DNA from: Lentisphaerota bacterium
GTDB lineage: Bacteria; Verrucomicrobiota; Lentisphaeria; Oligosphaerales; JAFGRS01
Assembly: GCA_012514865.1 (NCBI GenBank)
Contig: JAAYZO010000307.1
Coordinates: 1 to 6,096, forward strand
DNA length: 6,096 nucleotides
Direction: 5' to 3'
Shown: positions 1-5,651 of the stretch, piece after piece
Layout: every line of letters begins with the position of its first letter
How positions within the stretch are numbered: the stretch's first letter is position 1
Position numbers and translations under genes: made by a program
Notes under the pieces: model-generated
What the model saw: the letters and a program-made list of their open reading frames with translations, nothing else
Databases searched by the model: none
What the model was told of the DNA's origin: nothing

Positions 1-189
1 CGCGCCGCACGACGGCCCGTGAACAGGCCACCCTTCGGGCTTCGACGCGAGGCACGTGCGGCCTCTTGCTCAGGGCTGACCTTGGGCAAGCGGCGCACCG
101 CGACGCGCGTCGGAACTTGCGCCGCAGTACATTGCGGCGCAAGTGGATGGTGAGCGAAGCATCAGCGCTTCGCGAACAATCCAGGTTAG
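1..189 (+). repeat. Intergenic structured repeat, copy A (5' end cut by window)
   Basis: This stretch aligns without gaps to 4070-4258 (constant offset 4069), with 15 differences in 189 positions (about 92% identity). The similarity stops after base 189. Four hairpins lie in order: GAGGC 49-53 with GCCTC 61-65; an 11-bp stem 65-75/80-90 with loop CTGA; a perfect 12-bp stem 115-126/133-144 with loop GTACAT; and GCGAAGC 154-160 with GCTTCGC 167-173. By analogy with copy B, about 12 more bases of the element should lie before the window. No gene is convincing inside it. The frame starting at base 12 is open, but its differences from copy B are not concentrated at third codon positions. The strand given is arbitrary and follows the orientation in which the two copies align. 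Whether it is a mobile element or a structured RNA cannot be settled from two copies. Confidence 0.9.
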
Positions 190-213
190 GACTGGGCACC
201 CTGTCGGGACCTG

Positions 214-230
214 TTCTATAGGTTTCTATA
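214..230. promoter_or_regulatory. TTCTATA direct repeat, possible operator
   Basis: TTCTATA occurs at 214-220 and again at 224-230, a 10-base period that puts both on the same face of the helix. The second copy is flanked by GGTT and AACC arms (221-224, 232-235). Two short AT-rich direct repeats about 80-90 bases before a promoter could bind a regulator. This is inference from spacing only and could be chance. Confidence 0.25.
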
Positions 231-304
231 CAACCTGCAGGCGAGATGAGTTCCGAGTCCCGCCCAGCCGACAAACCTGTCATGCCCCCCGCCGCGGAAG
301 GTGC

Positions 305-333
305 TTGCAGGGTCACCCCGTTCCATCTATACT
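305..333 (+). promoter_or_regulatory. Sigma-70-type promoter for gspF
   Basis: A -35 box TTGCAG (305-310) and a -10 box TATACT (328-333) are separated by exactly 17 bases. The boxes match the consensus at 4 of 6 and 5 of 6 positions. The start of transcription would fall near 340, giving a leader of about 20 bases that contains the GGAG ribosome binding site. It is the best promoter match seen in the window and supports translation from the ATG at 362 rather than from upstream in-frame starts. Confidence 0.65.
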
Positions 334-361
334 GCCGGCATCTTACGGAGACGCGTCGAGC

Positions 362-1771
362 ATGAACTTCAAGCCTGGCCACGAGGACCTGCCGCCGGTG
401 AAGAGCGCGGGCCAGGTCGAGGTCCACGTCTTCGAGTATCTGGCCATGGACGACAATGGCCGCGAACTGCGCGGCCAGCTCCGTGCCACCGATGACATCG
501 AGGCCGTGGCCAAGCTGCGTCGGCAGCACCTCTTTCCGATCGAGGTCTGGCGCAGCCGTCGTGACGGGGCGGACACCGCCACGGCAAAGCGCGAGCGCAA
601 GGAGCTCAAGGCCAAGATCGAGCAGGCCCGGGCCGAGCGGCCGCGGCTCGAGAAGGCCGTCTCGACGACGCCGAGCCGGGGCTCGAGTCTCCTGCAGCGC
701 CTCGGCATGGCGCCGGTCCTCAAGCCGAAGCTCCTGGCCCTGTTTACCCGGCAGCTCTCGACCATGCTCGACGCCGGCCTGCCGCTCCTGATGTCGCTGC
801 GGACCCTCCACGAGCAGTACCGGAAGGGCCTGCGCTACCGCACCATGCACCGCCTGGCCGGCGACCTGGCCCGCAAGATCGAGGCCGGCATGAGCCTCTC
901 CGAGGCCCTCGCCTACCACCCGGGTTCCTTCAACCGCCTCTACATCGGACTGGTCCGCGCCGGCGAGGCGTCCGGCGCCCTCAACGAGGTGCTCAACCGC
1001 CTGGCCGAGTACATCGAGAAGACCGAACGCCTTAAGAAGAAGATCAAGGCCGGCATGACCTACCCGGTGGTCGTCCTGGTCATTGCCCTGACCATCACCT
1101 TCGGCCTGATGGTCGGTGTCGTGCCGAAGTTCGCCGAGATGTTCGACCAGATCCTCGAAGGCACGCCCCTGCCGACGATCACCATGGTGGTCATCGGCAT
1201 CAGCCGGATGCTCCTCGACCACCTCTGGGTGATGGTCGGCGTCGCCGTCGGCATGGTCATGGCGCTGAGGATCTTCGTCAGCACGCGCGTCGGCAAGCGT
1301 ATCTTCGACTGGTGCATCATCACGTTGCCGCCCTTCGGCGTCCTGGTCAACAAGATCGCGATAGCGCGCTTCTGTTCGACCCTCGGGACGCTCCTGGACT
1401 CCGGCGTGCCGATCCTGGATGCCCTGCGCATCGTCCAGGAAGCCTCGACCAACGAGGTGGTGGTGCGCACCCTCGAGCGGCTTTACGCCGCCGTCGCCGG
1501 CGGCGAGAAGCTGGCCACGCCGCTGGAGCACGCCAGGATCTTCCAGGGCATGGTCGTCCGCATGATCGAGGTCGGCGAGCAGACCGGCTCCCTGCCGACC
1601 ATGCTCAAGCGCATCGGCAAGACCTTCGAGGAGGAGGTCGAGATGGCCCTCGAGGCCCTGGTGTCGCTGATCGAGCCGCTGATGATCTGCTTCCTGGCCA
1701 TCGTCGTCGGCTCGATCGTGATGGCCCTGTTCATGCCCCTCATCAAGATCATCGAGGTCCTCGGCGCCTGA
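362..1771 (+). CDS. gspF: GspF/PilC-family inner-membrane platform protein of type II secretion or type IV pili
   Basis: The 469-residue protein is full length for the family. GspF/PilC forms the inner-membrane platform that couples the assembly ATPase to pseudopilin or pilin polymerisation. Residues 22-63 resemble the usual N-terminal domain (FEYLAMDDNGRELRGQL and a KLRRQHLFPIEV-like end). Residues about 66-105 form a charged Lys/Arg/Glu linker. The two T2SSF repeats follow at about 127-250 and 336-455, each opening with the FxRQLSTMLDAGLPLL / FCSTLGTLLDSGVPIL signature and each containing a G-E-x-[ST]-G motif (GEASG 201-205, GEQTG 405-409). Membrane segments lie at about 234-254, 287-305 and 438-460. 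The ATG at 362 was chosen because it follows a promoter and GGAG and is where family similarity begins. No gspE ATPase or pilin gene adjoins it in the window; the next gene is a sulfatase 34 bases on. Secretion and pilus versions cannot be told apart here. Confidence 0.93.
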   Translation: MNFKPGHEDLPPVKSAGQVEVHVFEYLAMDDNGRELRGQLRATDDIEAVAKLRRQHLFPIEVWRSRRDGADTATAKRERKELKAKIEQARAERPRLEKAVSTTPSRGSSLLQRLGMAPVLKPKLLALFTRQLSTMLDAGLPLLMSLRTLHEQYRKGLRYRTMHRLAGDLARKIEAGMSLSEALAYHPGSFNRLYIGLVRAGEASGALNEVLNRLAEYIEKTERLKKKIKAGMTYPVVVLVIALTITFGLMVGVVPKFAEMFDQILEGTPLPTITMVVIGISRMLLDHLWVMVGVAVGMVMALRIFVSTRVGKRIFDWCIITLPPFGVLVNKIAIARFCSTLGTLLDSGVPILDALRIVQEASTNEVVVRTLERLYAAVAGGEKLATPLEHARIFQGMVVRMIEVGEQTGSLPTMLKRIGKTFEEEVEMALEALVSLIEPLMICFLAIVVGSIVMALFMPLIKIIEVLGA

Positions 1772-1805
1772 GCGGCGCCGGCGCGACTCCCGCGGAGAAC
1801 TCGCC

Positions 1806-3257
1806 ATGGCCGCAGCTGCCAGCCCGCCGAACCTGCTTCTGATCGTTGTCGACCAGTGGCGCGGCGACTGCCTGGGCTGCGCCGGCCACCCGGTGGTCGA
1901 GACGCCCCACCTCGACCGCATCGCCCAGGAGGGCGTCCTCTTCACCAGCGCCTATGCGGCGGTGCCCTCGTGCATCGCCGCGCGCGCCTCGCTGATGACC
2001 GGCCTGACGCCGCGCCACCACGGCCGCGTCGGCTACCAGGACCACGTCCCCTGGGACTACCCGGTGACCCTGGCCGGCCTGCTCGCCGACGCCGGGTACC
2101 ACACCCAGGCGGTCGGCAAGATGCACGTCCACCCCGCCCGCACCCTCCTCGGCTTCCACAACGTCGTCCTGCACGACGGCTACCTGCACGCCGAACGCCG
2201 CAGCCGCCGCAACTACGACCTCGCCGACGACTACCTGCCCAGCCTGCGCAGCCAGTACGGCCCCGACGCCGACTACGCCGACTCCGGCCTCGGCTGCAAT
2301 GGCTACGCCGTGCGGCCCTGGCCCTATGACGACAGGCTCCACCCCTCGGCCTGGGTCACCACCCAGGCCGTTGATTTCCTGCGCCGCCGCGACCCGCGAC
2401 GGCCCTTCTTCCTCTGCGCCTCCTACCACCGCCCCCACCCGCCCCTGGATCCGCCCCGCGATGCCCTCGACGCCTACCGCGACAAGACCCTCCCGCCCCT
2501 GCCGCGCGGCGACTGGGATGCGCACCTCCCGACCCCAAACCGCGGCCTGGACAGCCCCTGTCCGACCGACCCGGCACAGGTCGACCGCGCCCGGCGCGCC
2601 TACTACGCGCAGATGTCGTTCATCGACAACCAGATCAACCGCCTGACGCATGCCCTGCACCAGCATGACGTCCTGGAGAACACCGTCATCCTCTTCTGTG
2701 CCGACCACGGCGATATGCTCTACGACCATGGCATGGTCGCCAAGGGCCTGCCCTACCAGGGCTCGGCGGCGGTGCCCTTCCTGCTGCGCTGTCCGCCCTC
2801 CTGGGGCCTGGCGGGCGGCCGGACCGTGAACGCCCCGGTCGAGCTGCGCGACGTCCTGCCGACCCTCTGCGAGCTGGCCGGCGTGGCGGTGCCCGCCAGT
2901 GTCGACGGCGCCAGCGTGGTGCCGTTCTGTCGCGGCGAGGCACCGTCGGGCTGGCGTCGCCACGTCCACGGGGAACACAGCGGCGGCGCCCGCTCGAACC
3001 ACTGGATCGCGGATGGACGCTGGAAGTACGCCTGGTTCTCACAGACCGGCCAGGAGCAGCTCTTCGATCTGGAGAACGACCCCCAGGAGTGCCACGACCT
3101 GAGCCCGCACCGGCCGGAGGTCCTGAGGGACTTCCGCCAGCGCCTGGTCGAGGAACTCGAGGGCCGCGAAGAGGGCTATGTCCAGCAGGGCCGGCTCATC
3201 GTCGGCCGGCCGGCCCGGGCAGTGCTGTCCTGCCTGCGCCCGGCCGAGACGGCCTGA
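1806..3257 (+). CDS. Sulfatase (formylglycine-dependent, alkaline phosphatase superfamily), cytoplasmic
   Basis: The 483-residue protein should hydrolyse a sulfate ester using a formylglycine made from a cysteine. Visible family features are the N-terminal metal site D16-Q17 in IVVDQWRGD; the nucleophile signature C56-I-A-A-R60 followed by ASLMTG; GK105-x-H107; H208 in YHRPHPP; D300-H301 in CADHGD; K313; and a C-terminal FDLENDPQECHDLS segment typical of sulfatases. The signature has Ala where the classic motif has Pro (CxPxR); CxAxR variants are known and still need a maturase, formylglycine-generating enzyme or anSME, which is not in the window. There is no signal peptide, so it probably acts in the cytoplasm, for instance on an imported sulfated sugar. 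The substrate cannot be told. GGAG at 1794-1797, 8 bases before the ATG, fixes the start. The 34-base gap to gspF suggests co-transcription. A phosphonate or phosphodiester hydrolase role is less likely but possible for this fold. Confidence 0.92.
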   Translation: MAAAASPPNLLLIVVDQWRGDCLGCAGHPVVETPHLDRIAQEGVLFTSAYAAVPSCIAARASLMTGLTPRHHGRVGYQDHVPWDYPVTLAGLLADAGYHTQAVGKMHVHPARTLLGFHNVVLHDGYLHAERRSRRNYDLADDYLPSLRSQYGPDADYADSGLGCNGYAVRPWPYDDRLHPSAWVTTQAVDFLRRRDPRRPFFLCASYHRPHPPLDPPRDALDAYRDKTLPPLPRGDWDAHLPTPNRGLDSPCPTDPAQVDRARRAYYAQMSFIDNQINRLTHALHQHDVLENTVILFCADHGDMLYDHGMVAKGLPYQGSAAVPFLLRCPPSWGLAGGRTVNAPVELRDVLPTLCELAGVAVPASVDGASVVPFCRGEAPSGWRRHVHGEHSGGARSNHWIADGRWKYAWFSQTGQEQLFDLENDPQECHDLSPHRPEVLRDFRQRLVEELEGREEGYVQQGRLIVGRPARAVLSCLRPAETA

Positions 3258-3284
3258 GGGCGCCGCCGGCCGGGGAGCCTGACC

Positions 3285-4013
3285 TCACCAGTTGCCGTCC
3301 CAGCGCAGGTCGTCGGGCTGCGTCAGGTCCTGCAGGCGCTCGGCACAGATGGCCTCGCGGTTGGCCTCGAGACGCTGCAGCTTCTCGCGAACCTCGAGGA
3401 GCTGTTTCTCCAGGCGCGCGATGCGCTCCTTCGAGGCCTTCAGACGGGCCTCGAAAGCCGTCTCGATGGCGGCCGCCAGCTCGGTCTTGAGCTGCGCCTG
3501 CGCCGCCGGGTCGGCCGCCTCACGGAAACGCCGGCTGAGGTCCAGGCAGGCCTGCTCCTCGGGGCTCTCACGACGGAGCCGCGCCCCGGCCGGGTGGGCC
3601 GCGCCGAGCTGGACGCCCATCTCGCGGACCAGGGCCTGCGTCTCCTGGAAGAACCGCTTCGGGTCCTCGCGGTAGAGCCGGGAGAGCCGCTCGTGTTCCT
3701 CGGGGCGCTCCTGGCGCAGTCGTTCCATGAACTCGGCGGGTGCCATCGTCGCGGCTCCCTCGCGGCGCCGCAACGGCCCGCCGGGCTGGCCCGGCCGCGG
3801 CCCGCCTTCCGGGGCCTCCGCCCCGGGCCCCGGCTGGCCCCACGCCGGCGGCGCCTCACCCGGCGGCGGCGCCGGCCGCCGCCGCTGCTCGGGCCCCGGC
3901 CCCGGCAAGGGATCGGCGCCCGGCCCCGGCCGCGGCCCCGGCGCCGGCTGCGCCCAGGCCGCACTCAGGCCGATGACTGCCAGACAGAGGACCCGCCGCG
4001 CTGTCGTGACCAT
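3285..4013 (-). CDS. Secreted Pro/Gly-linker coiled-coil protein, downstream of the sigma/anti-sigma pair
   Basis: The 242-residue product is not a family I can name. Residues 1-21 are a clear signal peptide (Arg6-Arg7, a hydrophobic core, cleavage after AWA). Residues 22-86 are a Pro/Gly/Ala-rich flexible linker. Residues 98-111 and 112-125 form a 14-residue tandem repeat sharing R-L-x-x-E-x-P. Residues about 150-230 are strongly helical, with heptad-like coiled coil around 175-226. It ends in RWDGNW and has only two cysteines in the mature part (156, 223). The ATG at 4013 is preceded by GAGGAG (4022-4027) at 8 bases; the in-frame upstream ATGs lie at or before this site and are rejected. 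It follows the anti-sigma gene on the same strand, with repeat copy B between them. An envelope-stress sensor or chaperone of Spy/CpxP style, or a structural envelope protein, would fit the layout, but that is inference. Confidence 0.82.
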   Translation of the reverse strand: MVTTARRVLCLAVIGLSAAWAQPAPGPRPGPGADPLPGPGPEQRRRPAPPPGEAPPAWGQPGPGAEAPEGGPRPGQPGGPLRRREGAATMAPAEFMERLRQERPEEHERLSRLYREDPKRFFQETQALVREMGVQLGAAHPAGARLRRESPEEQACLDLSRRFREAADPAAQAQLKTELAAAIETAFEARLKASKERIARLEKQLLEVREKLQRLEANREAICAERLQDLTQPDDLRWDGNW

Positions 4014-4021
4014 GGCTTCTT

Positions 4022-4027
4022 CTCCTC
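4022..4027 (-). promoter_or_regulatory. Ribosome binding site deciding the coiled-coil gene start
   Basis: On the - strand GAGGAG stands 8 bases before the ATG at 4013. It is the strongest Shine-Dalgarno match seen on this strand. It rules out the longer reading beginning at 4040, whose extra residues would include the binding site itself. Confidence 0.8.
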
Positions 4028-4057
4028 GCATCGGCACCACGCCGGAGCACGCTCACC

Positions 4058-4258
4058 CTGACCTATCTACGCGCTGCATGGCGGCCCGTGAACAGGCCAC
4101 CCTTCGGGCTTCGACGCGAGGCACTTGCGGCCTCTTGCTCAGGGCTGACCTTGAGCAAGCGGCGCACCGCGACGTGCTTCGAAACCTGCGCCGCAGTACA
4201 GTGCGGCGCAAGTGGATCGTGAGCGAAGCATCCGCGCTTCGCGCATAATCCAGGTCAG
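4058..4258 (+). repeat. Intergenic structured repeat, copy B, with terminal inverted repeats
   Basis: This is the complete copy of the element seen at 1-189. CTGACCT (4058-4064) and AGGTCAG (4252-4258) are perfect 7-base terminal inverted repeats. Inside them TACGCGC (4068-4074) faces GCGCATA (4241-4247) with one mismatch. The homology to copy A ends exactly at 4258. Hairpins are at 4118-4134; 4134-4144/4149-4159 (11 bp, CTGA loop); 4184-4195/4202-4213 (12 positions, one C-A mismatch, loop GTACAG); and 4223-4229/4236-4242. No clear target-site duplication is seen beyond a CC on each side. The element lies between anti-sigma and coiled-coil genes read on the opposite strand, so its orientation relative to its neighbours differs from copy A. 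No protein is likely inside. It resembles small non-autonomous (MITE- or REP-like) elements. Confidence 0.85.
4064..4092 (-). promoter_or_regulatory. Possible promoter for the coiled-coil gene at the left end of repeat B
   Basis: Reading the - strand, TTCACG (4092-4087) and TAGATA (4069-4064) are 17 bases apart and match the -35 and -10 consensus at 4 and 3 of 6 positions. Transcription would begin near 4057, leaving a leader of about 44 bases before the ATG at 4013. Both boxes lie inside the element. The match is modest, and the gene could equally be read through from the anti-sigma gene. Confidence 0.3.
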
Positions 4259-4815
4259 CCGCCGGCCTGGCCAAGGTGCTGGGACTCCATATAGACACTG
4301 AACTCGAGTCGGGTCAAGTCGTCCCAGCCGTCTGACCCGGCGCTGCCGGCCGGGGCCGACGGGCTCGGGAGCGCGCCGTCCAGTTCCGCTACCATGGCGT
4401 CGAGGCCGATCTCGATCGCCGACCACTGCCCCTGCGCCGTGGCCCAGGTCCACACCCGCCCGGAGGTCCGCCCGGCCGCCTCGAGCAGCCCTGGCCGTGC
4501 CGGCCTCGAGCCGATCAGCACCAGGCCCGCCAGCAGACCCGCCACCAGCGCCAGAGCCGCCGCCACCGCCCACAGCCGCGGGCCCGCCAGCGACCAGCCC
4601 CGGCGCCGCCGCAGGCCCAGGCGCGCCCGCGCCGCCGCCAGGACGGCGCCGTCCAGGGCCGGCGACGGCCCCGGCGACATCGGCGCCCCATGAAGCCAGC
4701 CGATGCACGCCGACGCCTGACGGCAGGCCGCACAGCCCGCGAGGTGCTCGCGGACGCCCTCCGGCAGAGTGTCGGGCGCCTCCAGAAGGAGCCGCTGAAC
4801 AGCGTCGCAGTTCAT
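4255..4815 (-). CDS. Membrane anti-sigma factor with ZAS-type zinc-binding domain
   Basis: The 186-residue protein should hold the adjacent ECF sigma factor inactive at the membrane. Residues 1-40 carry the anti-sigma zinc site: Cys3, then H24-x3-C28-x2-C31 in HLAGCAACR. One membrane segment spans about 80-102, after an Arg-rich stretch (RLGLRRRRG) that predicts a cytoplasmic N-terminus. The remaining 84 residues would lie outside the membrane and match no domain I recognise. The start at 4815 is chosen because family members begin just before the first Cys and because GAGGA (4823-4827) is 7 bases away. An ATG at 4845 and a TTG at 4857 overlapping the sigma stop are alternatives. It lies 38 bases after the sigma gene. 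The stop codon TGA (4257-4255) falls inside the terminal inverted repeat of element B, so the original C-terminus may have been altered by insertion. Confidence 0.88.
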   Translation of the reverse strand: MNCDAVQRLLLEAPDTLPEGVREHLAGCAACRQASACIGWLHGAPMSPGPSPALDGAVLAAARARLGLRRRRGWSLAGPRLWAVAAALALVAGLLAGLVLIGSRPARPGLLEAAGRTSGRVWTWATAQGQWSAIEIGLDAMVAELDGALPSPSAPAGSAGSDGWDDLTRLEFSVYMESQHLGQAGG

Positions 4816-4853
4816 GGTCGTGTCCTCATGCCGACTCGCTCCCATGGCCGACC

Positions 4854-5399
4854 TCAACGGTAGCGCGCCAGGCGCCGGCGCAGATGCTGGACCGCGTAGT
4901 GCATCCGCCCCAGAACGGTGTTGATGCTGCTCTTCTGGATCACGGCAATCTCCTTGAAACTCAGGCCGCGCTGGCGCAGCAGCACCACCTCGCGCTGCTC
5001 CGGCGACAGGGTGGCGGTCGCCGCCTCGACGGCCTCGCGCAGGACCTCCCGATCAAGGGCCTCCCATGGCGCCGAGTCGTCCACCGCGCAGTCCTCGGTT
5101 ACCTCGACCGACTCGCGCTGACGGCCGCGGCGGTGGTGGTCCACCGCGACGTTGTGCGCGATGCGGAACAGCCAGGAGACGAAGCGCTGCTGCTCGCTGT
5201 AGCGGGCCAGATTGTCAAGGACCTTCACCCAGGTCTGCTGAAACAGGTCGTCGGCAGTCTGGCTCTGCCCCGAGACGAGCCGGTTCAGGTAGGAATACAG
5301 GGGCAGCCGATAGCGCTGGTAGAGCCCCTCGAAGGCCGACAGGTCGCCTTGGCGGCAGCGGCTGACCAGGTCACTGTCGGAAACCACCTGTGGTTCCAT
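4854..5399 (-). CDS. ECF-type RNA polymerase sigma-70 factor
   Basis: The 181-residue protein has the two-domain layout of extracytoplasmic-function sigma factors, which direct RNA polymerase to a small regulon. Region 2 spans about 18-92, with DLFQQTWVKVL (51-61) and the -10-recognition helix area FVSWLFRIAHNVAVDHHRR (73-91). A short acidic linker (about 97-118) follows. Region 4 spans about 129-179, with LSPEQREVVLLRQRGLSFKEIA and a helix-turn-helix whose second helix reads SSINTVLGRMHYAVQHL instead of the commoner GTVKSRLxRA form. The ATG at 5399 has GGTGA (5409-5405) 5 bases upstream; a GTG at 5408 in the same frame would add three residues. The anti-sigma gene follows, so both are probably one transcript. 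Many such factors activate their own promoter; that is family knowledge and is not shown here. Confidence 0.94.
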   Translation of the reverse strand: MEPQVVSDSDLVSRCRQGDLSAFEGLYQRYRLPLYSYLNRLVSGQSQTADDLFQQTWVKVLDNLARYSEQQRFVSWLFRIAHNVAVDHHRRGRQRESVEVTEDCAVDDSAPWEALDREVLREAVEAATATLSPEQREVVLLRQRGLSFKEIAVIQKSSINTVLGRMHYAVQHLRRRLARYR

Positions 5400-5651
5400 G
5401 CCAATCACCGCCCGGCCAACGCCGAAGGAGTTGCGATATTGTGTGCGCCGTGGCCCGGTCGTGCCGTTGTCTCGGCATCGGCGCCGCTTTCCGGTCAGGC
5501 GGCGCGGCGGGCCTGCCGCCGTGCCGCCGCGGGCGCCCGGCTGCGGCCCTTGCGGCGGCCGCCGGCCTTTTCGCCAGTCGTCGAACCGCTACATTAGCGC
5601 CCGGTCCTGGTATCGTCACGTCCGAACCCCGCGGGGGCCCTGCCACTCTCG
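5400..5651. other. Divergent intergenic region between the sigma gene and the hypothetical gene
   Basis: These 252 bases separate two genes read outward. No protein-like frame or RNA gene is convincing. A possible - strand promoter is GTGACG (5619-5614), 17 bases, TAATGT (5596-5591), which would give a leader of about 185 bases for the sigma gene. On the + strand only TTTTCG (5568-5573), 16 bases, TACATT (5590-5595) is seen, and it is weak. ECF promoters are often not sigma-70-like, so the true sites may be missed. Confidence 0.45.
5591..5619 (-). promoter_or_regulatory. Weak candidate promoter for the sigma/anti-sigma operon
   Basis: On the - strand GTGACG and TAATGT stand 17 bases apart, matching the consensus boxes at 4 and 3 of 6 positions, about 185 bases before the sigma start codon. 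The TAATGT lies in one of the few AT-richer spots of this GC-rich region. The assignment is tentative. Confidence 0.25.

Larger units (their letters stand above)
190..361 (+). other. Upstream region of gspF
   Basis: No gene is apparent in this 172-base spacer. It is less GC-rich than its surroundings, as expected for a regulatory region. It holds the promoter at 305-333, a ribosome binding site GGAG at 347-350 (11 bases before the ATG at 362), an 8-base palindrome CCTGCAGG at 234-241, and a pair of TTCTATA motifs at 214-230. An open frame crosses it from base 143, but that frame starts inside the repeat, has no GspF-like sequence before the ATG at 362, and is best read as chance. Confidence 0.7.

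Noticed and set aside
143..361. In-frame extension of gspF by 73 codons starting inside repeat A
   Set aside because: It has no similarity to GspF and crosses the repeat edge and the promoter at 305-333. The ATG at 362 has its own ribosome binding site and begins where family similarity begins.
1749..3002. A 417-codon open frame antisense to the sulfatase
   Set aside because: Long antisense frames are common in GC-rich genes. Its product is a low-complexity Val/Gly/Ala/Arg-rich string with no domain, while the + strand encodes a clear sulfatase.
3242..3276. Intrinsic terminator between the convergent sulfatase and coiled-coil genes
   Set aside because: GGCCG/CGGCC (3242-3254) can form a 5-bp hairpin, but it lies over the sulfatase stop codon and no T-run follows on either strand. 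The 27-base gap holds no convincing terminator.
3760..3960. GC-rich tandem repeat in DNA
   Set aside because: The repeated GGCCCCGGC-like units encode the Pro/Gly linker of the secreted protein, so the pattern is explained by its amino-acid composition.
4115..4242. Repeat as an integron attC site or a CRISPR array
   Set aside because: There are no RYYYAAC/GTTRRRY core sites and no short, regularly spaced repeats. There are just two copies about 4 kb apart.
4078..4248. A short + strand peptide encoded by the repeat (frame open in both copies)
   Set aside because: Only 4 of the 11 differences between copies in this frame up to the copy-B stop are synonymous. Copy B stops where copy A continues, and no ribosome binding site is evident. 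The hairpins explain the conservation better.
4497..5597. A 366-codon + strand frame across the sigma and anti-sigma genes
   Set aside because: It is antisense to two genes with clear domain motifs, and its translation has no recognisable domain.
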